Shown here one piece after another: positions 34,399 through 41,315 of a stretch of DNA of 64,000 bases (position 1 is its first letter; every line of letters starts with the position of its first letter). Below the pieces are notes generated by a model. That model was given only the letters and a program-made list of their open reading frames with translations. It was not told the origin of the DNA and ran no database searches. The stretch comes from Paenibacillus puerhi (GTDB lineage: Bacteria > Bacillota > Bacilli > Paenibacillales > NBRC-103111). Both the position numbers and the translations under genes were made by a program. The stretch spans positions 52,468 to 116,467 of the forward strand of contig NZ_WUWM01000024.1 in NCBI RefSeq assembly GCF_009846885.1, given 5' to 3'.

Positions 34399-34968
34399 AT
34401 GGAATTATTGAAGCAAAGAATACGTGAAGTCGGAATCGTATTGTCGGACGAGGTGCTGAAGCTGGACGCCATTCTTAACCATGCTGTCGATCCCGTGCTG
34501 ACGACGGCTATGGGCCGGGAATTCGCCCGCCTGTTCCGCGAGGAACAGGTCACCAAAATTTTGACCATCGAATCGTCGGGGATTCCGATTGCATTCGCGG
34601 CTGCGCAGGAGCTGGGGGTGCCGCTGGTTTTTGCCAGACGCAAGAAGCCGCTCAACACCGATACGGAGACTTACTCGGAGCGTGTCCCTTCTTTTACCAA
34701 GGGCTTTGTGACGGATATTATGGTGTCGAAGGAGTTTTTGGACGAAGCCGACCGCGTGCTGCTGATCGACGATCTGATTGCCAACGGAGCTGCGGCCCGC
34801 GGACTGATCCGCATCATCCGGCGCTCCGGCGCTTCGCTTGTAGGCGTGGGGATTGCGGTGGAAAAAATGTTCCAGCCCGGAGGAAGGACAATCCGCGACA
34901 CGGGCGTGCGCGTGGAGTCTCTTGTGCGGATAGCATCCCTGGCTAATGGAGAGGTTCAGTTCGAATAA
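34399..34968 (+). CDS. xpt: Xanthine phosphoribosyltransferase
   Basis: 189-residue type I PRTase that converts xanthine and PRPP to XMP for purine salvage in the cytoplasm. The PRPP-binding loop is VLLIDDLIANGAAA (about residues 124-137). ESSGIPIAFAAAQELGVPLVFARR and the KKPLN stretch match Bacillus Xpt, as does the N-terminal MELLKQRIREVG. ATG 34399 is preferred over an upstream in-frame ATG (34336) because it gives the family N-terminus and has AAAGGCG upstream. Usually coupled to a xanthine permease (pbuX), which is absent here. Confidence 0.95.
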   Translation: MELLKQRIREVGIVLSDEVLKLDAILNHAVDPVLTTAMGREFARLFREEQVTKILTIESSGIPIAFAAAQELGVPLVFARRKKPLNTDTETYSERVPSFTKGFVTDIMVSKEFLDEADRVLLIDDLIANGAAARGLIRIIRRSGASLVGVGIAVEKMFQPGGRTIRDTGVRVESLVRIASLANGEVQFE

Positions 34969-35002
34969 CAACATTTACACATGGGGCATTTCAGCGGAAA
35001 GC

Positions 35003-35031
35003 TTTCCAATCCTGGCGATTTCCTTTATAAT
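35003..35031 (+). promoter_or_regulatory. Promoter for the 107-residue hypothetical gene
   Basis: TTTCCA (35003-35008), 17-base spacer, perfect TATAAT (35026-35031). Confidence 0.75.
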
Positions 35032-35104
35032 AGTGGCAGTGACTTATACAGCTTTATAAGAAGAGCAGTTAGTTTCGACTGACTACTTGAGGAGGTGCAC
35101 CTGC

Positions 35105-35428
35105 ATGGGGAAAGAAATTCCAGCCGATTTTTTCGTGACCAAATTAAATGAGGCGAAGGTTCATTTTGAACGTGCCCTTGATTGTAAACATACGGATTTT
35201 GACGATCTGTATCCCTATATGATTGAGCATCCTCAATTTTTTTGGTACAAACGGTATGTAGCCTGGTCTGAACTGTTGACTGTCGTAAAGCTCTGCAAGG
35301 AACTGGATATAGCTTGGGAAGCCCAATTTACCGAGCAGCAGGTCGATTATATCAATAAACGTGTTATGTCGAGCAAAGTCCTCGATTATTGGTTTGAAAC
35401 GAACGATTCCCGAGAGCATGTTGGCTAG
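35105..35428 (+). CDS. Conserved hypothetical cytoplasmic protein
   Basis: 107 residues from ATG 35105, which has a near-perfect GAGGAGGTG seven bases upstream. The protein is rich in aromatic and acidic residues (DFDDLYPYMIEHPQFFWYKR; VLDYWFET) and has no signal or membrane segment. It is a single-gene unit with a clear promoter and terminator, which makes it a solid gene. I do not recognise its family. Confidence 0.82.
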   Translation: MGKEIPADFFVTKLNEAKVHFERALDCKHTDFDDLYPYMIEHPQFFWYKRYVAWSELLTVVKLCKELDIAWEAQFTEQQVDYINKRVMSSKVLDYWFETNDSREHVG

Positions 35429-35452
35429 TGCAATTTATTGTCCGACCCATAC

Positions 35453-35485
35453 AACCTGAATGCCGCCGGCATTCAGGTTTTTTCT
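35453..35485 (+). terminator. Terminator after the 107-residue hypothetical gene
   Basis: AACCTGAATGCC (35453-35464) pairs with GGCATTCAGGTT (35468-35479); loop GCC; T6 tail. Confidence 0.93.
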
Positions 35486-35896
35486 ATATAGGCTGAACAT
35501 AAGATGGAAGCATTCGGCTGGATCTTCATCGGCCAAACCCATCATGCGCTTAAAAGCCTGCGGTTGTACATCTGTTTTATCTTATAGTTGACTGCCAAGT
35601 AAAACTCCTGCTAAGGTGCATCTATTTTCTGCTTAACCCGTTGTTCTGGGAAATATCGTATGAAAATTCCTGCGTGCTCGCAGACTTTTCTTCTCTGGCA
35701 GGGCTATCTATGGTAAAAAACTGCACTTTGGCATTTCTTCAACCTTGGAATGGGGACTTGGTTAGATGGTAAGCGTAGAAATGCAAACACCTTCTTTCGC
35801 TTACCGATGGAAGCTCCTTTATTGTATCCCCCGATTGTTGTATATTTATTAAGAAAAGTGCCTCAAGCAACCATAATTCAGGAAGGGGAGAAGATG
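35486..35896. other. Gene-free stretch of about 400 bases
   Basis: More AT-rich than its surroundings, with no frame that has a ribosome site. It must contain the promoter of the next operon; TTGTAT near 35821 followed by ATTTAT-like bases is a weak candidate. No riboswitch or repeat recognised, in particular no cobalamin-riboswitch core despite cbiZ downstream. Confidence 0.6.
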
Positions 35897-36133
35897 ATGA
35901 TTACGGAGGACCAATTGGACCGTTACCGGGTAGAGGGTACGATGCTCCGTGTCGTGCGCGACGCAGACCGCGCCAACGATATACGGGGGATCGTCGTCGC
36001 TTGGGATGACGATACGGTCATGATCCGCCGGCCCAATCGGAGGGTGGTCAAGCTTGACCGCTCCTACTCCTATCGACCCTTCAGCGAGCCAAGAGCCGAG
36101 CTGTTCGGAGACGAACAAGGCCAAGAATCATGA
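35897..36133 (+). CDS. Small conserved hypothetical protein upstream of cbiZ
   Basis: 78 residues, starting at one of two adjacent ATGs (35894 or 35897) behind GAAGGGGAG. The sequence alternates hydrophobic and charged residues (GIVVAWDDDTVMIRRPNRRV), suggesting a small beta-barrel. No membrane segment. Its stop overlaps the cbiZ start (ATGA), so it is translationally coupled to cbiZ. Function unknown. Confidence 0.75.
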   Translation: MITEDQLDRYRVEGTMLRVVRDADRANDIRGIVVAWDDDTVMIRRPNRRVVKLDRSYSYRPFSEPRAELFGDEQGQES

Positions 36134-36864
36134 CGACGGGAAGGTTGAGTTCCACATTCGAGGAGGTTGCCGGGGTTCACTCGGGCTTAAGCTGCAGGAT
36201 GGAGGAACGCGGCGAGGAAAGCTACTTTCTCTTCGAAAGCGTCAAACCGTTAAGAACCTTGAACTCCTCGTTGTGGGGGGAGGGCTTCTCGCTCGCGCAT
36301 CGGCTGATGAATCGCCAGGTGTCCAAGCGGTATATGTGCGACGACCCATTGCAAGAAATGAATGGCTTCCTGCAGGGAGAAGGAATCCATGAGGACGGAA
36401 CGGCCGCCTTGTTAACGGCTGCAGACTTGCGCGACCGGAGCTATCGAGGATTGCGCTTGTCGGGAGAATTGGCTGTCCATACTTGGGTAACCGCCGGCCT
36501 ATCCAATAAATGCCGTGCCGGCGTTCCTTGCGAGATCGACAGCTTGTTCCCGGGAACGATCAATATCGTGATCGCCATAGAAGGCAAACTGACGGATTCC
36601 GCCTTCGTCAATGCTGTGATAACGGCCACTGAAGCGAAGGCTGCCGCCTTGCAAGACATGCAGGTCACGCTGGATGGAGGTCTTACGGCGACGGGGACGA
36701 CGACCGATGCCGTACTGATCGCGGCTACGCAGGAAGGCGAAGCAAGCCGCTACGCGGGGGCTTCCACCCGGCTTGGCTATGCCGTCGGGCTAACCGTGTA
36801 TGAAGCAGCCAGAGAATCCATAGCTTCGTACGGCAAGCGGATGAGGCTTTACCCTGTCGTATGA
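36130..36864 (+). CDS. cbiZ: Adenosylcobinamide amidohydrolase CbiZ
   Basis: 244 residues. CbiZ removes the aminopropanol side chain of adenosylcobinamide to give adenosylcobyric acid, which lets bacteria salvage exogenous corrinoids. Family stretches are visible: AGLSNKCRAGVP, PGTINIVIAIEGKLTDSAFV and GTTTDAVLIAATQEGEA, plus the C-terminal AGASTRLGYAVGLTVYEAAR. The ATG overlaps the previous stop. The usual btuFCD neighbours are absent in this position. Likely cytoplasmic. nrdJ, an AdoCbl enzyme, lies in the same window. Confidence 0.92.
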   Translation: MTTGRLSSTFEEVAGVHSGLSCRMEERGEESYFLFESVKPLRTLNSSLWGEGFSLAHRLMNRQVSKRYMCDDPLQEMNGFLQGEGIHEDGTAALLTAADLRDRSYRGLRLSGELAVHTWVTAGLSNKCRAGVPCEIDSLFPGTINIVIAIEGKLTDSAFVNAVITATEAKAAALQDMQVTLDGGLTATGTTTDAVLIAATQEGEASRYAGASTRLGYAVGLTVYEAARESIASYGKRMRLYPVV

Positions 36865-36921
36865 GCGGCGTTTAGCAGGGAATGCTAAGTTCATGGCGGA
36901 CCGAAGGGGCTTGATTGTAAG

Positions 36922-37131
36922 ATGTCAGATACACATTCGCTGATGGCGCTGCAGGGTGGCTGCTTGCTTCGCATATACCGGCAGGAAGGGGGAGTCACGG
37001 GCGAAGTACTCCTGCCTGATGCCGGGGAGCAGAGGCGTGGAACGAGGCTGTTTCATGCTCCGCTGCATCCCGGCGTCGACGAACTGGCCGAATGGGCTAA
37101 CAAGGCCGTACGGGCTTATATGGAAGGTTAA
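36922..37131 (+). CDS. Small hypothetical protein downstream of cbiZ
   Basis: 69 residues, soluble, without recognised motifs (MSDTHSLMALQGGCLLRIYR; HPGVDELAEWANKAVRAYME). The ATG has AAGGGG about 14 bases upstream, a weak site. It lies 57 bases after cbiZ on the same strand and may be its last operon member. Confidence is moderate because the frame is short. Confidence 0.5.
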   Translation: MSDTHSLMALQGGCLLRIYRQEGGVTGEVLLPDAGEQRRGTRLFHAPLHPGVDELAEWANKAVRAYMEG

Positions 37132-37296
37132 AGCGGTTACTTGCAGCCCGAGCATAAGCTTTTTAAGCATTTCCTCTCCTCCTCAGCAAAGGGTTTCTTA
37201 CAACCTGATGACGGTTCGCACAGATATGCATCTATCGGCTCCAACGCGCATATGGTAGTACCTACGAAATTATTCGTCAGGGAAGGTGGGCTTGGG

Positions 37297-37401
37297 ATGA
37301 AGCAGGGCTCTGCGATTCGCGGCACAATCTACGGGATATTGTTTACCATCCCGATTTGGGCGCTCATTATCTGGGGGATTCGAAGCTGGCTTGGCAGTTA
37401 A
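37297..37401 (+). CDS. 34-residue single-pass membrane peptide
   Basis: A start ATG preceded by GGAAGGTGGG encodes a short basic N-terminus, one membrane helix (GILFTIPIWALIIWGI) and a short tail RSWLGS. Good ribosome site and clean layout argue that this very small protein is real. It ends just before the tRNA promoter. Role unknown. Confidence 0.6.
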   Translation: MKQGSAIRGTIYGILFTIPIWALIIWGIRSWLGS

Positions 37402-37420
37402 AAAAACTTTAAAAAAAGAT

Positions 37421-37449
37421 TTGACATCCTTTTTAAAGGATGATAAGAT
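37421..37449 (+). promoter_or_regulatory. Strong promoter for tRNA-Leu
   Basis: Perfect TTGACA (37421-37426), 17-base spacer, TAAGAT (37444-37449), about 43 bases before the tRNA. Confidence 0.93.
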
Positions 37450-37491
37450 ACTACTTGTCCCCAAGAGAGGGAAGCAAGAAATAACCGATAT

Positions 37492-37575
37492 GCGTTCGTG
37501 GCGGAATTGGCAGACGCGCTAGATTCAGGTTCTAGTGGGGTAACAGCCGTGGAGGTTCGAGTCCTCTCGAGCGCA
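37492..37575 (+). tRNA. tRNA-Leu (anticodon CAG)
   Basis: 84 bases fold as a class II tRNA. The acceptor stem is GCGTTCG/CGAGCGC with discriminator A. The anticodon stem CTAGA/TCTAG encloses loop TTCAGGT with anticodon CAG. A long variable arm follows, and the T arm contains GGTTCGAGTCC. The 3' CCA is not encoded. It has its own promoter and terminator as a single-tRNA unit and decodes CUG. Confidence 0.96.
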
Positions 37576-37583
37576 TCAGAGTG

Positions 37584-37623
37584 AATAAGGGTTTCAGCCT
37601 TCAGGCTGAAGCCCTTATTTTTT
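37584..37623 (+). terminator. Terminator of the tRNA-Leu unit
   Basis: AATAAGGG and TTCAGCCT pair with AGGCTGAA and CCCTTATT (37584-37619), followed by more T residues. Confidence 0.93.
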
Positions 37624-37756
37624 GTTAGTTGAACATATGCGTAAAAGAATAGGCTCATTTCAAAATCCGGATGATTGTCTTTCCACCCCCAAATTCCCGT
37701 TGTCCAAAATGCTCATATGGTGTAATTTAGGAGATAGTGAGTGATTAACGTGAGAA

Positions 37757-38662
37757 TTGGGCGAACTGATGCAGGTGGCGATAGAGGCGAAACGATGGCC
37801 CAAGGCTAGCATAGCGGCGGGTCGTCGTCATACCGTTGGGCTTAAGTCTGACGGTACGGTGACGGCGGTGGGGGATAATAAATTTGGCCAATGCGACGTA
37901 AGCGGTTGGCGCGATATTGTGGCGGTCGCGGCCGGTAATGTTCATATGGCGAAGAACACGGGTAATGCTCATACCATCGGTCTTAGATCGGACGGCACGG
38001 TGGCGGCTGCGGGCTGGAATAAGTATGGCCAATGCGATGTTAGCGGCTGGTGTGATCTTGTATCGGTTGCGGCGGGTTGGCGTTATACCATCGGGCTCAA
38101 ATCGGATGGAACGGCCGTAGCAGCGGGCCGAAATAATGAAGGTCAATGCGATGTAAACGGCTGGCGGGATATAGTGGCGGTTGCTGCGGGTGACTGGCAT
38201 ACCGTCGGTCTTAAGTTGGACGGCACGGTGACAGCTGCAGGTAATAATCGGTATGGCCAATGTCAAGTAAGCGGCTGGCGCGATAGGGTAGAGGTTGCGG
38301 CGGGCTATCTTCATACGATCGGTCTTAAATCGGACGGTACGGCAACCGCTGTGGGCTTGAATAAACACGACCAGTGCCAAGTAAGCGGTTGGAACGGTAT
38401 TGTAGCTATAGCGGCGGGTAGTAATCATAGCATCGGCCTTAAATCGGACGGTACGGTGGTAGCTGTGGGCTGGAATGAGTACGGCCAATGTAAGGTAAGT
38501 GATTGGTGCGATATTGTGGCGATTGCGGCAGGTTGCGCCCATACCGTAGGGCTTAAATCGGACGGCACGGTGGTTGCTGTGGGTGCTAATGACTATGGAC
38601 AATGCGATGTAAGCGATTGGAGCGACATCCGTTCCGAGCGCTCGCTCTACCACCACGAATGA
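37757..38662 (+). CDS. RCC1-like beta-propeller protein with seven 38-residue repeats
   Basis: 301 residues made almost wholly of seven repeats of about 38 residues, each of the form AAG..HT.GLKSDGTV.A.G followed by a GQC.VS.W segment. Repeat 2 carries a 9-residue insertion (VHMAKNTGN). Seven repeats fit a closed seven-bladed propeller like RCC1/alpha-tubulin-suppressor proteins. Each repeat keeps one Cys. There is no signal peptide. The start is uncertain: TTG 37757 follows an in-frame TGA at 37751, with ATG 37769 as the alternative. The gene stands alone. Bacterial members are of unknown function, probably binding platforms. Confidence 0.85.
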   Translation: MGELMQVAIEAKRWPKASIAAGRRHTVGLKSDGTVTAVGDNKFGQCDVSGWRDIVAVAAGNVHMAKNTGNAHTIGLRSDGTVAAAGWNKYGQCDVSGWCDLVSVAAGWRYTIGLKSDGTAVAAGRNNEGQCDVNGWRDIVAVAAGDWHTVGLKLDGTVTAAGNNRYGQCQVSGWRDRVEVAAGYLHTIGLKSDGTATAVGLNKHDQCQVSGWNGIVAIAAGSNHSIGLKSDGTVVAVGWNEYGQCKVSDWCDIVAIAAGCAHTVGLKSDGTVVAVGANDYGQCDVSDWSDIRSERSLYHHE

Positions 38663-38703
38663 ATGGATTAACTTTCATTGTCTGCGCTGCATGAAGCAAA
38701 GGG

Positions 38704-39006
38704 ATGCATGAATGGCTTACGGGTACAATAGTATACATACAAATCCCCCTTCGAGGTCGGAAACATGCCAAAGCGCAGGTTTTTTACATAAATGGCTTGC
38801 CGAAGAGGAAACGTCTGCAATTACGCAAGAATTTCATGCGATATTTCCACCGGTTAAGCGGAAAAATAGATGCGCATTTGCGGGAGTTTTACTTGGCGGT
38901 CACTTATATGACAAAAAAAGATGTACAACTGCAGGTCTTTAAGCACAAGATGTTTTTTTTCGATGAGGGTCTAGCCGAATGTTACCGTTTTAAGTTCAAC
39001 CTCTAG
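38704..39006 (+). CDS. Possible small hypothetical protein
   Basis: A 100-residue basic, aromatic frame (LQLRKNFMRYFHRLSGKIDA; FKHKMFFFDEGLAECYRF) in an otherwise empty stretch, ending 17 bases before a terminator. The ribosome site is poor because AAAGGG directly abuts the ATG. A 76-residue frame starting at 38712 overlaps it in another phase and has better spacing from the same AAAGGG. Only one, or neither, is real. No family recognised. Confidence 0.3.
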   Translation: MHEWLTGTIVYIQIPLRGRKHAKAQVFYINGLPKRKRLQLRKNFMRYFHRLSGKIDAHLREFYLAVTYMTKKDVQLQVFKHKMFFFDEGLAECYRFKFNL

Positions 39007-39023
39007 AAAAAGCAAAAACAATT

Positions 39024-39053
39024 AAGAAGCCCGGAGCTTGCTCCGGGCTTCTT
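39024..39053. terminator. Bidirectional terminator before the CAP-domain gene
   Basis: A perfect 14-bp GC-rich stem (39024-39037 with 39040-39053) bearing AAGAAG/CTTCTT ends. Confidence 0.93.
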
Positions 39054-39064
39054 GAATAATAGCT

Positions 39065-39973
39065 TTAGTTTGCGATAAATTGCTGAACCCATACGCCGTT
39101 GTAATAAGCAACGCCGATTTTTGTGAAATTCGGGCTCAAGATATTTTGTCTGTGGCCGGCGCTATTCATCCAGGCATTCATAACCTCCTGGGGATTGCGT
39201 TGACCTTTGGCGATATTTTCACCGGCATAGGAATATTGGATTCCGTAAGATTTCATCATATCGAATGGGGACCCAAATGTCGGCGATGTATGATCGAAAT
39301 AGTTCAGGTTATACATATCCTTCGCTTTGTCCATTGCCACTTTAGCCAGGGACGAGTCGCTGGCAAGCGGAGACAATCCAGCCTTGGCGCGCTCTGCATT
39401 AACCAGGTCTACGACTTGGTTCGCATAAGCGGAAGCTTGGCTGGTCGTGGCATCTGCGCCTTGACCGTCCGAAGCGGGAACATCTGGAGTTGGAGCAGGT
39501 ACGCTTGGTGCTGGTGCAGTTGGAGCAGGTACGGCTGGCGCAGGTACGCTTGGCGCTGGCGCAGTTGGAGCAGGTACGGCTGGCGCAGGTACGCTTGGCG
39601 CTGGTGCAGTTGGAGCAGGTACGGCTGGAGCCGCATCCGGTGCTTCAGCTTCGGAGTCCGGGGCCGTATTCGTATCCGGAGTCTCGGCATCAGGGTTTGA
39701 TGGTGCTGTCGGAGTCTGGGTTTGACCGCCGCTATGAGAGCCTTGGCCAGGATAAACATTGCTCAGATCCGGGCATACCAGGCGAAAATTGTTACCCTGA
39801 AAATGCTGCAGCAGTTCGCTTAGCGATAGTCCGCCGTAATTTTGCTTGAGGCTGCCCTTCATCAGGTCGTTCAAGTTGGAATCAGCCGTTGGTGCGGCCG
39901 CGAAAGCCGAGCCTGTTCCGGCAATCAAGCTTAGTGCCAACGCTCCGGTCATTACCGTCTTTTTGAAATGCAT
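39065..39973 (-). CDS. Secreted CAP-domain (SCP/PR1-like) protein with Pro/Ala repeat linker
   Basis: 302 residues. The signal peptide is MHFKKTVMTGALALSLIAG with cleavage near SAFA. An N-terminal region contains a short LSELLQHF helix. A linker of PAP/VPAPTAPAPS repeats follows (about residues 95-165), then a C-terminal CAP domain with NAERAKAGLSPL, YFDHTS, AGENIAKG and WMNSAGHRQNIL, as in YkwD-type proteins. ATG 39973 is chosen: AAGGAGAGG lies 9 bases upstream, and an earlier in-frame ATG directly abuts it. The protein would act in the cell wall or outside. It follows a c-di-AMP riboswitch, which ties it to wall and osmotic control. Confidence 0.92.
   Translation of the reverse strand: MHFKKTVMTGALALSLIAGTGSAFAAAPTADSNLNDLMKGSLKQNYGGLSLSELLQHFQGNNFRLVCPDLSNVYPGQGSHSGGQTQTPTAPSNPDAETPDTNTAPDSEAEAPDAAPAVPAPTAPAPSVPAPAVPAPTAPAPSVPAPAVPAPTAPAPSVPAPTPDVPASDGQGADATTSQASAYANQVVDLVNAERAKAGLSPLASDSSLAKVAMDKAKDMYNLNYFDHTSPTFGSPFDMMKSYGIQYSYAGENIAKGQRNPQEVMNAWMNSAGHRQNILSPNFTKIGVAYYNGVWVQQFIAN
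39487..39631. repeat. Tandem repeats encoding the Pro/Ala linker
   Basis: Near-identical units built on GGAGCAGGTACG and GGCGCAGGTACGCTTGG repeat about three times inside the CAP-domain gene. They encode alternating VPAPTAPAPS and VPAPAVPAPT and are prone to copy-number change between strains. Not a CRISPR array: the repeats are coding and lack spacers. Confidence 0.85.
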
Positions 39974-39995
39974 GTAAATCATCCTCTCCTTATTT

Positions 39996-40106
39996 GGCCT
40001 GCGAGGTTAGCTGACGGGTTCGGGTCAAAGAGCAAGCACCCGGCCGCTACTTAGCGGCTTCACCCCGAAAGATTGGGTTCCCCGCGCTTCGATAAAGAAG
40101 CTTAGG
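39996..40106 (-). promoter_or_regulatory. Cyclic di-AMP riboswitch (ydaO/yuaA type)
   Basis: Read leftward, the segment has the conserved ydaO features in order: P1 half GCCT, then CGCGGGGAACCCAAT, GGGGTGAA, a variable stem (CCGCTAAGTAGCGG), GGGTGCTTGCTCTTTGACC, CCGAACCCGTCAGCTAACCT and the closing CGCAGGC. It precedes the secreted CAP-domain gene, a typical target. The aptamer ends only about 6 bases before the AAGGAG ribosome site, leaving no room for a separate terminator. Confidence 0.93.
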
Positions 40107-40252
40107 CTGTTTTTGTTTGTTCACAGATTTGAGCGGCTCTCGTTAATCAAGCTGCCGTCTGTCTTGCGTGTTTCATCGTAACACGGGAAACAAGGGCAAA
40201 TCATTACACAATGATTTCCATAGAAAGGGTAGCGAATCGCTATAGAAAGGAA

Positions 40253-40282
40253 TTGCCGCCTTTTCCACGCCCGTGCTATAGT
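40253..40282 (+). promoter_or_regulatory. Promoter for the YlmA-like ATPase gene
   Basis: TTGCCG (40253-40258), 18-base spacer, TATAGT (40277-40282). Just upstream, TAGCGA-A-TCGCTA (40230-40242) is a small perfect inverted repeat flanked by ATAGAAAGG on both sides, a possible operator. Confidence 0.6.
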
Positions 40283-40351
40283 CAGAATCAGGAAAGAACG
40301 ACCGAAGGCAAATAGGAAGTTTAAGAGCTTGGAGAGAGGGGAGCGGTAGCC

Positions 40352-41143
40352 ATGAGTTCGGTGATTGAGGTAAGCAAGGTGTCCTGGAGGCGGGAGGACA
40401 AGACTATACTTGATCATGTGGATTGGCAGGTCAAGGAGGGCGAACACTGGGCGGTGCTCGGCTTGAACGGCTCAGGGAAAACGACGCTGCTTAACATGAT
40501 AAACGGTTATATTTGGCCGACGGAAGGGCATGTTTCGGTGCTGGGACATCGTTTCGGGGAAGTAGATCTACGCGATCTGCGCAAATCGATAGGATGGGTC
40601 AGCTCCTCCTTGCAGGAAAAAATATATCCGAATGAGCGCACCCAGCATGTGGTGATCAGCGGGAAGCACGCCTCCATCGGGTTGTACGATAAGCCGACGG
40701 ATGAAGACTACGAGCGGGCGGCGATGTGGATGCGGCAGCTGGGCTGCGGCCATCTGATCGATCGCGCCTACCAGGGCTGCTCGCAGGGAGAGAAGCAGAA
40801 GCTATTGATAGCGAGGGCTCTCATGGCTTCGCCGAAGCTGCTTATTCTGGATGAGGCTTGCAATGGGCTCGATTTTTTCTCCAGAGAAGCGCTGCTGAGC
40901 AGCATACGTCAGTTGGCTGGGGCGCCTGGAGCGCCGCATATGCTGTTTGTGACCCATCATACGGAGGAAATTATTCCGATATTTACTCATACGATTCTGA
41001 TTCGCCGCGGCTCGGTTTTTGCCAAAGGCCCTACAAGGGATGTGCTGTGCAGCGACGTATTAACCGATTTTTTCGAATCGCCTGTAGAGGTGAGCTGGAA
41101 CCAGAATCGGGCATGGTTGTCCGTGCCGGGTAGTGACGACTAG
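40352..41143 (+). CDS. ylmA: ABC transporter ATP-binding protein, YlmA-like
   Basis: 263 residues. It has Walker A GLNGSGKTTLL (about 40-50), Q-loop region WVSSSLQEKIYPNER, signature CSQGEKQKLLIARAL, Walker B LLILDEACNGLD and the switch His in FVTHHTEEI. The length and the long loop after the Q-loop match Bacillus YlmA. No permease gene is adjacent, so it may be an orphan ATPase or a translation-related ABC-F-like factor, though it has only one ATPase domain. The start follows GAGAGGGGAGCGG. Confidence 0.85.
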   Translation: MSSVIEVSKVSWRREDKTILDHVDWQVKEGEHWAVLGLNGSGKTTLLNMINGYIWPTEGHVSVLGHRFGEVDLRDLRKSIGWVSSSLQEKIYPNERTQHVVISGKHASIGLYDKPTDEDYERAAMWMRQLGCGHLIDRAYQGCSQGEKQKLLIARALMASPKLLILDEACNGLDFFSREALLSSIRQLAGAPGAPHMLFVTHHTEEIIPIFTHTILIRRGSVFAKGPTRDVLCSDVLTDFFESPVEVSWNQNRAWLSVPGSDD

Positions 41144-41315
41144 ACTGCTGACTGATTGCATAGGAAGAGGCATCAATTGAAGCGGTAGCCGGCGAACATC
41201 GGCAACAAGCGCGTTTGTACCGGCTGGAGGCAGATAGCTTGGTGCCCCTCGCAGCCCAGGCAAGCGATAAATAGGACTGCTTGGATCGATAGGAAGCAGA
41301 TTTGGGGGTGCGGGT

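Noticed and set aside
35486..35896. Cobalamin riboswitch before the cbiZ operon
   Set aside because: No B12-box-like conserved core (for example GCCACTG) was found; the same holds for 49835-50079 before the importer operon and 60884-61243 before nrdJ.
37757..38662. The regular DNA repeats as an array or satellite
   Set aside because: They are explained by seven protein-level RCC1-like repeats in one open frame; a mirror-image minus frame (37745-38656) is a shadow.
39487..39631. CRISPR-like repeats
   Set aside because: The repeats encode a Pro/Ala linker in frame within the CAP-domain gene and have no unique spacers.
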